In this document: piece after piece, positions 17,734 to 27,186 of the stretch
Layout of the letters: every line of letters starts with the position of its first letter
Position numbering within the stretch: the first letter of the stretch is position 1
Origin: Bin94 sp965215535
GTDB taxonomy: Bacteria > Gemmatimonadota > Gemmatimonadetes > Longimicrobiales > Gaopeijiaceae
Direction of reading: 5' to 3'
DNA length: 64,000 nucleotides
Assembly (NCBI GenBank): GCA_965215535.1
Contig: OZ244063.1
Span: 186,001 to 250,000 of the forward strand
The notes under the pieces: generated by a model
Told to the model about the DNA's origin: nothing
What the model saw: only the letters and a program-made list of their open reading frames with translations
Databases searched by the model: none
Position numbers and translations under genes: made by a program

Positions 17734-20479
17734 GGGGGGGATTGCGAATCCGCTTCTTCGGCAATTCTTCTCTTCAGTTCGCTCTCGACATCCAGAGCCG
17801 CGCGCGGCACCAGTACGTTGCGGGCGAGTTCCAGCTTTTCCGAAAGCAGATCGTCAAGGTGTTCTTCGACCGACTTGAACCCGTGTCCGACAACGATCGG
17901 ATAGTGTACGGTGACAGCTTTTTCTTGCCCGATCCGGTGAACGCGGTCGGTGGCCTGATTCTCCTTGGCTGGGTTCCAAAGGCGGGTGTAGTGAATGACA
18001 TGATTGGCACCGGTAATATTCAGGCCGATTCCCGCCGCTTCGGGAGAAATAATCATTGCGTCGAATCCGGGCTGCCGATTGAATTCGTCAACGATTGCAT
18101 GCCGGTTATATCCGGTGACCTCTCCATTCAGAACTCGCGCTTCAAGACGAAAGCACTCGCGAAGAACGCTTTGCAAAATCTGTTGCATCGCCCGCAAGCG
18201 GGTGCAGATGACGACCTTTTCGCCGGATTTTCGGATTTTTGCGACAATTTCAGCCGTTTTTTGCAATTTTGGACAATCTGCCAACAGGTGTTCGGCATCG
18301 AACTCGAACGATGTCTTATCGAATGCAAGTGGATGTGAACAGACTGCGATCAGATGTTGAAGGGCCGCTAGCGCATGGATCGACCCCTTCGTTACCCCAT
18401 TCCTGAGTTGCATGTATAGATTTTTTGGCGTCGGCTCATCGATGTTTTGTAAGTCCGATTTTCTTTTGATGGAAGATTCTTCAGATTATTTTCCTTGGTT
18501 CGGCGGCTGTAGTGCGGATTGAGGCGTTTTCTCAATATCTCCACGAGCGTATTCGCATCGGTTTCGGAAGAGTTCGTGAGCGATCTCTCGAATGTATTGC
18601 GAAACTCTCTATAACTGCTCAGGCGACCAGGCTGTGCAAAATCCATGATGCACCACAACTCGGAAAGTCCGTTTTCAATCGGAGTTCCGGTGCAAGCGAG
18701 CCGCAAGCGAGCCTTTATGCCTTTGATCGCATTTGTAACTCCGGCAGTGGGATTCTTCACATTCTGAGCTTCGTCGCAGGCGATCATGGACCAGTCAATT
18801 CGTCCTAGCACAAGTTGATCGCGTCGCAGGGTACTATAGCTTGTAATCACAACTTCATGGCGGGCAAGCCGGTCGGGATTCCTTTCTCTTGCCGACCCTC
18901 GGTGCTCGTGCGCAGGGCGAATTTCCGGAGCGAATCTCTGCAGTTCTCGCTGCCAGTTCTCAATGACCGCAATAGGAACGACGATCAGCGCCGGACGAAG
19001 CTCCCCAATGTCATGGAGGTGCGCCATAAGAGCGATGACCTGAACAGTTTTCCCCAAGCCCATGTCGTCTGCGAGGAGTCCTCCCCATCGGCGCTCGTGC
19101 AAATAGCGCATCCATTTGTATCCCACCCTTTGGTAGTCATAGAGCTGTGCCCGCAAGGATTTCGGTTCCTGATATTCGCGATACTCGCAAATGTTGAATG
19201 GCAGGTCATCCGCAGTCGCACCAGACGGCTCATAATCTAAATTTGTAATATTGGGAAAAACATCAAGAACAAGTTGCACATTTTGTTTATCGAGAATTCG
19301 TTCGCCATTTCCGCTGGGAGGAGCATGCTTTTCAAGAATTTCTCGGAACCGACCGGCTTTTTCGGTATCGATCTCGATCCACCCATTCGCATATCTGACA
19401 AATCTTTGTCCGCTCTCGTCAGCCTCCTTCGCAAGATCGCTGAATTCATCGGGCGAAATTTCGATGTCCGGTTGTGTTTCGCCACTATAGCTCTCCGAGA
19501 CTCGCACACCGGGTATCACATCGAACCAGCCCCGTTTCCTGTCGCGGGGTTGCACCGAAATGTAGGGTTGAGATCGATAGACGACCGGCACGAGTCCGCG
19601 TACTCTCTCGCTGAATTCGGAAGAGTCGATCGTGATCTCATCGGGCAGAAACGCCTCGGGATTGTCAAGAAAGGCGGGGACGTCGGCACCGGTAATGGGT
19701 CCCCGTCGATTCAGGTGATCCAGTGTTTCCTGCTGGCCTGGACTGAGCACGAGCCGTCTGCGCTTCCCTTGGGGTAAAGGGTGCGTATACACGGCTCGGG
19801 AGGGGCCGGTCGCGAAGCCACGAAAGTCGCTGTTGTTCACTTCAGGAGTAGTCGCCCGAAGTTCGATTCGATCCACGGATGCCGAAACAAGTTCGACGCC
19901 TATGCTGTCCGGGGAAATGTAATCCTCGTTGCGGAGAAAGGAATCAAGGGAAATCGCGGACGATTTTGTGGCGATCTTTTTGATTCTGCTGATCAGAAGA
20001 CTCCGCTCGTCAACCAAAGAGGGTAGGGGGTCGTCGAGCAGTAGGAGGAGATTTCCTATTTCGCGCGGTGGAAGTGCAGGACCCTCGGGAAGATCAAAGA
20101 GGAGACCGGTGCGGCGGTTTTCCTGGTTTGACATCCGCTTCCCCGCGTACTTGCTGTCCATTCCGATTTCTACCCAGATGCGAAAATTTGAGCTGCTGGG
20201 CCAGCGGTCGGTTTTAACTTCGGCGCGAAAATTCAGATCGGGTTCCGGTATCCCGAGGCGGTTTCGTTCGTGCTGATCCAACTCATAAACATCAAGCCAG
20301 CGAATTGTCGTAGAACTCTCTGTTCGGATCAGCAGGTTGCGTCCCCAGAGTTCTTCCAAGAGCCTGACCGGCGGCGGCGTATCGGTGTCCGTCAGAGGAA
20401 ATGGGGGAACCGGGTGTCCAGCGAATCCGATGAGTACAATGCCTGTAGGGGTAGGATGCCAGTCTGGTGTTGTGGTCAT
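17673..20479 (-). CDS. zorD: ZorD: Zorya SNF2-family helicase, with an internal -1/+1 frameshift
   Basis: Effector motor of a type I Zorya anti-phage system. Start ATG 20479 overlaps the zorC stop (ATGA). Residues ~1-430 are a poorly conserved N-terminal region; the SNF2 core follows with Q-motif-like LYDYQRVGYKWM, Walker A GGLLADDMGLGKT, DEAQNVKNP (DExx box), TGTPIENGLSELW, and, after the shift, motifs V/VI (SPEAAGIGLNITGANHVIHY, TDRVHRIGQ). The two parts are in different frames; joining them in the A runs of TCAAAAGAAAATCGG (about 18459-18467, minus strand) restores a ~934-aa protein with LPSKRKSDLQNIDE across the joint. The last ~22 residues are encoded antisense to dctP, suggesting a stop acquired at the insertion point. 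Composition is much lower in G+C than the flanks. Confidence 0.85.
17731..17745 (+). repeat. Left boundary sequence of the Zorya insertion
   Basis: TGAGGGGGGGATTGC, starting with the dctP stop codon. An inverted near-copy, TGAGTGGGGGGGATGC, lies on the minus strand at 24650-24635 and starts with the dctM stop codon. Between them lies the whole low-GC Zorya operon. Confidence 0.45.
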
Positions 20480-21732
20480 GAGTAGTGCCTCTTCCATTCC
20501 TCCAGCTTCTGGTGTGCGCCGTGCTCCCATCCTGATTGGTGGATGATACGGTTGTCCCCGCCGGGAAGGAACTCAAAAGATCTATGCTTGAGACTTTCTA
20601 CTGAATACGTCTGTTCTCCGGATTCGATACGTAAGATAATTGGGTGCGTATCGGGGTACAGGTAGGCCGCATTGCCGACGGCGAAGAACTCTACTACCGA
20701 GAATCCAGGAAAATCAATCAGTGACCAGTTGATTTCTGAGTATGTGCCTCCCACTGTGCCATGCATCACACTGGTAATTTCCTGGCTTCGGGAGATCCAG
20801 AAGTTCATTCTGTCGGGGGTGGCATCGCCTCGGAAGGCCAGAACGAGATCTCTCTTGATAAAATACTGTCGAAACGCTTCCTGATATTCTTCAGGCACTC
20901 GTTCCCAAAAAGCCATGAGTGCTCTTCGGGGATCTGCAGCCCTCCGGAGTTTTACACCCGATCGTGCAGGAATTCCATAGCTGTTGCGAATCGTCTCCAG
21001 AAGAATGTCACATTCTCTCCAGCGATTTGGCTCAATGCGTCGCAGCAGATTTGCACAAGCCTCCATACGGGGTATCCCCGCCATCTGCTCCCATCCATCG
21101 AGGATCGTCTTCTCAGGTATGGCGATAAGTTGTGCACTCGATCCGATTTGCAGAGTCCTGTGGAAAATCTGTCTGATAAGTGGCGTATTCGGTTGAAAGG
21201 GAGAATCGGGAATCTGAGCCAATCGATTCCACGGGACATTCTTGCGATCACACCAGTTCACAAGAGCGTCGACAGGACGTTGAGCGCTCATCCATCCCTC
21301 GGCATCGCGCGCGTACTGCGATCCAACCGCATGGCTAGTTCCGAAGCGGTTTGTCATGTATGCCAGCAGATCGCGGATTGAATCAATTTGTGGAAAGAAC
21401 TGCCACGTCTGCCAGAGAATGTTGACATGGGGGATTATCGGACGGGCCCGAGCGAAAGTGGAGATAGCGTCGCGAAGCTCGATCCAATTGCCAATTGCGC
21501 GTACCACGGCGATACATTCCCGCCGATGCAGCTCTCGCGCCAGTCTCTGCAGCGCACGACCCGGATCAGGGGCTGCAGCAGCTTCTTCCATTCGTCTGCG
21601 AAGAGCATCAAAACCGACAGGATCAGGCCTGCCGACACTACTCCGGGGATCCGGGTGAGTGCGGATGACTCTGTCCCTCGCTTCCGCAAGCTGTGTGGGC
21701 GCAAAGGCGAGGATGGCCGAAAGAGATCTCAT
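20476..21732 (-). CDS. zorC: ZorC: Zorya EH-signature protein
   Basis: Third gene of the Zorya operon. ATG 21732 overlaps the zorB stop (ATGA); an in-frame GTG at 21741 is the alternative start. The protein (418 aa) has the ZorC-type C-terminal EH-signature region: RALMAFWERVPEEYQEAFRQYF, MNFWISRSQEITSVMHG, WSLIDFPGFSVVEFFAVGNAAYLY and the C-terminal W-E-H-G-A-H segment. Known type I ZorC proteins act with ZorD at the ZorAB complex and bind DNA; no catalytic motif is visible here. The identification rests on these motifs plus position between zorB and zorD. Confidence 0.82.
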   Translation of the reverse strand: MRSLSAILAFAPTQLAEARDRVIRTHPDPRSSVGRPDPVGFDALRRRMEEAAAAPDPGRALQRLARELHRRECIAVVRAIGNWIELRDAISTFARARPIIPHVNILWQTWQFFPQIDSIRDLLAYMTNRFGTSHAVGSQYARDAEGWMSAQRPVDALVNWCDRKNVPWNRLAQIPDSPFQPNTPLIRQIFHRTLQIGSSAQLIAIPEKTILDGWEQMAGIPRMEACANLLRRIEPNRWRECDILLETIRNSYGIPARSGVKLRRAADPRRALMAFWERVPEEYQEAFRQYFIKRDLVLAFRGDATPDRMNFWISRSQEITSVMHGTVGGTYSEINWSLIDFPGFSVVEFFAVGNAAYLYPDTHPIILRIESGEQTYSVESLKHRSFEFLPGGDNRIIHQSGWEHGAHQKLEEWKRHYS

Positions 21733-22499
21733 GTCTGGCACCGCTCCTCTTGGTCGAGCAGGATTCTTCCTAGCTCCAGTACGCGCTGCACGATTAGTTG
21801 GTCATTCATCTGAAAACGGATCTCGATTCGGCGGGAACGCGCCTTGTCCACCTGCTGACCGGCTGTGTCGGGGCAAGGTTGGCCATCCGGCAGACAGAGG
21901 AGGTCGGCAAAGGAACGACCATTGGCGGTCACCAATGCTTCGAGTTCGTCGCGATCAGCGCCATCGGTGGCCTCGAGCAGAACCAGCATGACAGCCAGAG
22001 ATCGGGCGTGCGAAAGGTCAAGATTCACCTCGTAGTTGCCATCGTCATTGGTATGACCTTCAACTACGATATGCCTGAGTTGATCACGGAAATTTCCGTC
22101 TTCCATCAGGAGCGGGAAATATTCGCGAGCAAAATCAGTCAGTGCCCGAGCTCCTGGCTCTGACACCGAATCGCTTCCCTGAGAAAAGAGAAGGTTGCCG
22201 GCGAATCTCACGGTGCCTGTGGTATCCACAGCGATCGACCCGTCATCCGGAAACCGATCCTGAAGCGACTGAATCATCCGTTGTCGCGCGCGCAGTGTCT
22301 CCTCGATTGCTTCCGCCGCTTCTTCGTACACGCCAATCCTGCATTCCTGCTCGTCTTCCCTGTACAGAGCCGCCATCAGCATAAGGGCGAAAACCATTAG
22401 AATTCCTGCCATGAGATCACTGTAGCTGATCCAGTACTCCGGTTCGCGAGGCTCGGCCGGCGTTCGCGATTTTCTGTGGCTGAAGAGGGTGTGTCGCAC
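21729..22499 (-). CDS. zorB: ZorB: MotB/OmpA-like peptidoglycan-anchoring subunit
   Basis: Stator subunit of the Zorya proton-driven motor. A single transmembrane helix at ~26-46 follows EYWISYSDLMAG, with D28 in the position of the proton-carrying Asp of MotB/ZorB. The OmpA-like peptidoglycan-binding domain occupies ~90-245 (HIVVEGHTNDDGNYEVNLDLSHARS, ARSRRIEIRFQ). Length 256 aa is normal for ZorB. The start is GTG 22499, 3 bp after the zorA stop; the end overlaps zorC. A CLPDGQPCPD insertion with two Cys interrupts the OmpA domain and may form a disulfide. Confidence 0.9.
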   Translation of the reverse strand: MRHTLFSHRKSRTPAEPREPEYWISYSDLMAGILMVFALMLMAALYREDEQECRIGVYEEAAEAIEETLRARQRMIQSLQDRFPDDGSIAVDTTGTVRFAGNLLFSQGSDSVSEPGARALTDFAREYFPLLMEDGNFRDQLRHIVVEGHTNDDGNYEVNLDLSHARSLAVMLVLLEATDGADRDELEALVTANGRSFADLLCLPDGQPCPDTAGQQVDKARSRRIEIRFQMNDQLIVQRVLELGRILLDQEERCQT

Positions 22500-22502
22500 G
22501 GG

Positions 22503-24638
22503 TCATCTTCTTTTGCGGTTCAGAATTCTGCCGAAGAAGCCCCGTTTCGGAGGCGTTTCCGTGTCTGCACTCGCAGATGGCTTTGGAGCGACCGTCGGTT
22601 CGATTTTTATAGCTGGAGCATGTCCGGTTTCGTCTTTCGTAGATCGAGGAAGTGACGCTTCGTTCGGTTGTGGCTGATCCGGCAAGGCATTCTGTTCGAC
22701 ATCTCCACGGCTTGCGCGCGACTCTCTGATCTGTGACTCTTCATCCTGTGTAAACGCTTTATGATCTGATCTGCCACCCTGGGTATCGTACGGTGTATCT
22801 TCGTATGCGTTGTGACGACCGACCTCAGTGGAGGATTCGTTCCCGATCTTTTCGACATTTGCTGCCATTCCCTGAATCAACTGCGTAAGCTTCCTACGAT
22901 ATTTCCCGGAGTCGGCAAACCCCGAATCCGTTGCTTCAATCATTTTGTTCATCGTACCGATAGCGCTGTTTGCTACGGATTCGATGCGACTTGCGGCTAT
23001 TTCCGCGACGGTCATCGCTTTCCCGATTTCCTCAGCGGCCTGCCAGCGGCTCGCATCCGATTGCTTCACTGCGGCTTGCATCGCTGCGAGATTCCGGTCC
23101 ACACTCTCGGCAACCCTGTCGCCAGCGCGTCCGATTTCCTCGGCGAACTTGCCTGCGGAGTCCCGTTGATCCTGAATGGCCTGACCCAGACCGGAGACTG
23201 CATCGCGAAAATCGCCGAGCGATTGGGGCAGAGGCAGAGTCGTCTCCCTGATTTCAGTTGTGATTTCTCGCATTTCGGCCAATGTGCCGCCGAGATGGTT
23301 GGTGACCTTGGCCATTTCGGAGTCGAAAATTTTAAAGATCTGCTGAATCTTCTCTGCGGTGAGGAATCGGAATTCGTGAATCTTCTCTGTCAGATCAGGA
23401 ACAAGGCGTCCCAAGTCGTTCGACCACTCCCTCTGGGAATCCGATAGCCGCCGGATTTCCTCCATCACGCCTTCGGCGGTTTTCATCGTTTCACGTCCGG
23501 CCAGCGCCGCCTCTTCAATTGCTCCCCGCGCTTCGGCAAGTCCTGTCACTCCTGATCGGAAATCCTTCACGGCTTGGACGGTGCTCTCAAGCAATTCGAT
23601 TTGCGTTTTGCCCACCTCCTCGAGGCGATCGAAGAATCGTCCGAGTTCCTGGGCCGCATTTACTTGATGATCGGTTGCGCTGCGAAGAGCTTCACTGAAC
23701 GCTTTCAGATGCTCGCCGATCGAAGCCGCAAGGGTTTCCTGGAATGCCTGAACCATCTTCGCCAGAGCTTTCGACTGGCGCTCACCGATTTCGGCATTGA
23801 GGGTCTTTAGTGGGATTGTGATGCCGCGCTCAATGATTGGTTCAAGGTGTTCCGCCAAATCCTGTCCAAGAGATTGTACATTGCCCTTGATCTCTTTGGC
23901 GGTGGCACTCAAGCCGCTAATATCCTGCCTGATTCTTGAGGTTGTCTCCCCAAGATCGCCAATGCTTTTTCCGTTTTCACCCGCAACCGCATCTCGAATT
24001 GTCGCCAGCAACTGATGTGGCTGAGCGATGGGGTAAAGCCGGTCGGCCTCTTCGAGAAAGCTGTCTCGGACTTCATTCACCTTTTTGTCGACATGTCGAA
24101 ACTCGAATAGCCAAGCCAGAGAGAGCAAGATTCCGGCGATTGATGTCAGGAAGGCCGTGGACATGCCGTCCAGCAGGGTCTGAATGGATTCCGGCGAGAT
24201 GCTGCCATCTGCCCCGGAGTCGATGTCGGTCAGGCCGATCGCGATCCCAACGAAGGTTCCCAATAGCCCGACGGCAGTGAAGACGCCCGGCAAGGCATTC
24301 GGCAACGCGTTATGGTGAGCGGACAGCACGTCGGAGTTCAAATAGTCTGCGGGTTCTGCGGTTGGATCCTTTTTACGATCTTCATGAAAACGCTTCATGT
24401 CGAAGACGAAGTTTCCATGTTGTGGAGGGAAGCTGCGCTTGATCTCTCCCTTGAGGTTTTCCTTTCCGGTTCTAAGGGATTGCGATACGCGCAAGCGGTG
24501 GCGGAGCATCGTCCAGCCAAAATACACATATCCACCGGCCAGAATTATCAGAAATATCAAAGTGATTAAATCTGCCTGTCGCCATACGCCAAAGGCGAGG
24601 ATTACTGCGGCAACGAACAGAATACGGAGCGGAAGCAT
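22503..24638 (-). CDS. zorA: ZorA: MotA/ExbB-like proton channel with long coiled-coil tail
   Basis: Membrane proton-channel subunit of Zorya. N-terminal helices (LRILFVAAVILAFGVW, LITLIFLIILAGGYVYFGW) are followed by the MotA/TolQ core PNALPGVFTAVGLLGTFVGIAIGLTDID and STAFLTSIAGILLSLAWLFEF, residues ~110-180. From ~200 to ~560 the sequence is a heptad-rich coiled coil that corresponds to the long intracellular ZorA tail, and a hydrophilic tail ends in KRGFFGRILNRKRR. Length ~711 aa matches the long-tailed type I subclass. ATG 24638 is preferred; GTG 24647 directly abuts the dctM stop. It is the first gene of the operon, with no promoter visible between it and dctM, so read-through from dctQM is possible. 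Confidence 0.9.
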   Translation of the reverse strand: MLPLRILFVAAVILAFGVWRQADLITLIFLIILAGGYVYFGWTMLRHRLRVSQSLRTGKENLKGEIKRSFPPQHGNFVFDMKRFHEDRKKDPTAEPADYLNSDVLSAHHNALPNALPGVFTAVGLLGTFVGIAIGLTDIDSGADGSISPESIQTLLDGMSTAFLTSIAGILLSLAWLFEFRHVDKKVNEVRDSFLEEADRLYPIAQPHQLLATIRDAVAGENGKSIGDLGETTSRIRQDISGLSATAKEIKGNVQSLGQDLAEHLEPIIERGITIPLKTLNAEIGERQSKALAKMVQAFQETLAASIGEHLKAFSEALRSATDHQVNAAQELGRFFDRLEEVGKTQIELLESTVQAVKDFRSGVTGLAEARGAIEEAALAGRETMKTAEGVMEEIRRLSDSQREWSNDLGRLVPDLTEKIHEFRFLTAEKIQQIFKIFDSEMAKVTNHLGGTLAEMREITTEIRETTLPLPQSLGDFRDAVSGLGQAIQDQRDSAGKFAEEIGRAGDRVAESVDRNLAAMQAAVKQSDASRWQAAEEIGKAMTVAEIAASRIESVANSAIGTMNKMIEATDSGFADSGKYRRKLTQLIQGMAANVEKIGNESSTEVGRHNAYEDTPYDTQGGRSDHKAFTQDEESQIRESRASRGDVEQNALPDQPQPNEASLPRSTKDETGHAPAIKIEPTVAPKPSASADTETPPKRGFFGRILNRKRR

Positions 24639-24650
24639 CCCCCCCACTCA
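24635..24650 (-). repeat. Right boundary sequence of the Zorya insertion
   Basis: Minus-strand TGAGTGGGGGGGATGC; contains the dctM stop and the zorA start region. It is an inverted near-match to 17731-17745. Confidence 0.45.
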
Positions 24651-25970
24651 CCCCACCAGCCCCGTCACCAGCCCCGGCCACTGGATAATGGCCAGCAGCC
24701 CGATCAACTGGATGATGATGAAGGGAATGACGGCCCGGTACAGCTCCGTGGTCTTCACCTCGGGCGGCGCCACGCCCCTCAGGTAGAAGAGCGCGAAGCC
24801 GAAGGGCGGGGTCAGGAACGAAGTCTGGAGATTCATGCCGATCATGACGCCGAACCAGACCAGGTCGATGCCGAGGAGCGCGGCCGCGGGTGCCAGGAGC
24901 GGAATGATGATGAAGGCGATCTCGAAGAAGTCCAGGAAGAATCCCAGGATGAAGATCACCAGATTGGCGACCAGGAGGAGCCCGATCCGGCCCCCGGGCA
25001 GGGTGGTGAGCAGATCCTCGATCCAGATGTCGCCGTAGAGGCCGCGGAAGACGAGTGCGAAGGCGGTCGATCCGATCAGCAGAAACATCACCATTGTGGT
25101 CAGCCGGGTTGCGCCCACGCACGAATCCCGCAGCACCGCCAGCGACATGCGCCCCCGTGCCGCGGCCAGGAGAATGGCCCCCACCGACCCGATCGCTCCG
25201 GCTTCGGTGGGCGTTGCAATGCCGGCGAAGATCGACCCCAGCACGATCAGAATCAGGAGCAGCGGCGGCAGCATCACGACCGCCACCCTTCGCGCCAGCA
25301 CGCGAACGTCGACATCGGTCATCTCGGGGGGCAGCGCCGGCGCGGCTTCGGGCCTGACCGTCGCGACCCCCGCCACATAGAGCGCGTACATCGCGGCCAG
25401 CATCAGCCCCGGCACCAGTCCCCCAATAAAGAGATCGCCCACCGAGATGCCCAACTGATCGGCCAGAACCACCAGCACAATGCTGGGCGGAATGATCTGC
25501 CCCAGGGTGCCCGAGGCCAGAATGACCCCCGAGGAGAGCCGCGCCGAGTAGCGGTAGCGCAGCATGACCGGGAGCGAGATGCTTCCCATGGCCACCACCG
25601 AAGCGCCTACAACGCCTGTCGCCGCCGCCAGCATGGCTCCCACCGCCACAACCCCCAGCGCCAGCCCCCCGCGGAGTCGTCCGAAGAGGGTGCCGATCGT
25701 CGTCAGCAGATCCTCGGCCAGCCTGGCCTTCTCGAGCACAAGCCCCATGAAGATGAAGAAGGGCACCGCCAGGAGCACGTAGTTCGACATGACGCCGAAG
25801 ATGCGCTCGGGCATGGCAAAGAGAAGTTGCCAGTCGAAGTAGCCCAGCTCGACCCCGATAAAGGCGAAGATCAGCGAAGCGCCGCCCAGGGCGAAGGCCA
25901 CCGGATAGCCGCTGAAGATGATCAGGAAGACCACCACGAACATGAGCGGAGCAAGGATATTGGCTTCCAT
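24648..25970 (-). CDS. dctM: TRAP transporter large permease (DctM family)
   Basis: Twelve-helix TRAP permease, intact in length (440 aa). Typical DctM motifs include SGYPVAFALGGASLIFAF, VPFFIFMGLVLEKARLAEDLL, ASGTLGQIIPPSIVLVVLAD, GIATPTEAGAIGSVGAI and LTPPFGFALFYLRG. ATG 25970 directly follows the dctQ stop (TAGATG, no gap). The stop TGA at 24648-24650 is followed by GTGGGGGGGATGC, which is part of zorA and resembles the sequence after the dctP stop at 17731-17745. It probably works with the TakP-like receptor at 16531-17733. Confidence 0.94.
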   Translation of the reverse strand: MEANILAPLMFVVVFLIIFSGYPVAFALGGASLIFAFIGVELGYFDWQLLFAMPERIFGVMSNYVLLAVPFFIFMGLVLEKARLAEDLLTTIGTLFGRLRGGLALGVVAVGAMLAAATGVVGASVVAMGSISLPVMLRYRYSARLSSGVILASGTLGQIIPPSIVLVVLADQLGISVGDLFIGGLVPGLMLAAMYALYVAGVATVRPEAAPALPPEMTDVDVRVLARRVAVVMLPPLLLILIVLGSIFAGIATPTEAGAIGSVGAILLAAARGRMSLAVLRDSCVGATRLTTMVMFLLIGSTAFALVFRGLYGDIWIEDLLTTLPGGRIGLLLVANLVIFILGFFLDFFEIAFIIIPLLAPAAALLGIDLVWFGVMIGMNLQTSFLTPPFGFALFYLRGVAPPEVKTTELYRAVIPFIIIQLIGLLAIIQWPGLVTGLVG

Positions 25971-26585
25971 CTAGAGTCCGATTCCTCCGACGGTCGCCCT
26001 TTCCTCGTCGTCTGTGCCCAGGTCCGTCGCCCTCCCGGCTGCCCCGCCGTCGTCCCTCTCTCTGTCGGCGCGCCATCGCCGCAGCACGCCCACATCGCGG
26101 CAGAGCTCGGCCACTCCCTGCGCCAGGAGCAGCACGAAGGCCACCAGAATGACCGCCTTCAGGGGGTAGCGCGGAAGTCCCCCCGGATCGGGCGAGGCCT
26201 CGCGCACCACCCACGAGTTGCGAATCGACGGCCACGACACCCAGAGCACAAAGATCGAGAAGGGAATCAGCATCAGCGTCGCCCCGATCACATTGATGAG
26301 CGCCCGGGTTCGGGTGCGCAGCCGCCCATAGACGACATCGACCCGCACGTGGGCATCGTCCTTCAGGGCAAAGCCCGCGCCCAGCAGGAAGATCAGCGAG
26401 AAGAGATACCACTGCAGCTCCAGATAGAGGTTGGAGCTCAGATTCACGCCGATAAAGCGTCCCAGATAGCGGGCGATGGCGTTGTAGGCGCCGATCAGCA
26501 CCATCGCCAGCGTCAGCCACGAGATAAAGCGTCCCAGACCGCCGGTCATGCGGTCCATGAAGCGCGTATAGACGTTGTCGCTCAA
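25971..26585 (-). CDS. dctQ: TRAP transporter small permease (DctQ family)
   Basis: Small permease subunit with four hydrophobic segments (for example ISWLTLAMVLIGAYNAIARY and LILFSLIFLLGAGFAL-type stretch with LELQWYLFSLIFLLGAGFALK). DAHVRVDVVYGRL is the DctQ motif after helix 2. The hydrophilic C-terminus (~175-204) is acidic and poorly conserved. ATG 26585 is followed by a 600-bp upstream gap that should hold the promoter of the dctQ-dctM-(zorABCD) transcript. Confidence 0.9.
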   Translation of the reverse strand: MSDNVYTRFMDRMTGGLGRFISWLTLAMVLIGAYNAIARYLGRFIGVNLSSNLYLELQWYLFSLIFLLGAGFALKDDAHVRVDVVYGRLRTRTRALINVIGATLMLIPFSIFVLWVSWPSIRNSWVVREASPDPGGLPRYPLKAVILVAFVLLLAQGVAELCRDVGVLRRWRADRERDDGGAAGRATDLGTDDEERATVGGIGL

Positions 26586-27186
26586 GGTGGGCCGGATGGG
26601 GGGTTCGGGTTCGGGGGTGTGGAGCGGAAGGGGTCGGAGCTCGGGCCTGCCCGCCCCATCTCCTTTGGCGCACAGGCAACCCCCAGACTACCGCGCTCCG
26701 GCCCGATCGGCAAGTTGGGGGGCAATCGTCATCCGGTGCGGCGCCCGCGGGAATGTCACCTTCAGGGTGTGATCTGCGGGCTTCCGGCAGGTGTGTGTCA
26801 CTGTGCAGTCACAGTCCGGCGACGAGGCAGAAAAAAGGGAGCATCCCACGCCCAATGGCCGCTTCCCGGATCGTCCAGCCAGGGAATCCACCAGATCCCG
26901 ACGATCACCCAGGTCAGATTCAGCGCTGCGGCGATCTTCGTCGGCTTCAGAAGTCAGCGAAACGCCCGGCTCCCGGACGAACGGTCGCGCATCGGGATCG
27001 GCGTGTTGGTCAGGGCGCTCGGAATTGCCCGGAGATCCAGTGCGGCGCGGCGCGGGCGCGGAGGGCCCGAATCCAGTCCGTGCGGGAACATCGGGCTTGC
27101 CCGGGCATATGTGCAGCCGTACTCTTGGGTGGTGATCCTGACTTGGCCGTGATCCTGTCTTCGCAATCTTCAGAGGGGAATCTCCG
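26586..27186. other. Intergenic region between dctQ and the propeller lipoprotein
   Basis: About 600 bp between divergent genes. No intact gene is supported. On the minus strand one frame from 27166 to 26798 is broken only by TGA at 26954-26956; its second part encodes a hydrophobic LNLTWVIVGIWWIPWLDDPG segment that looks like a membrane helix, so this may be a decayed small membrane-protein gene. Both flanking promoters must lie here but none was recognised with confidence. Confidence 0.45.
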
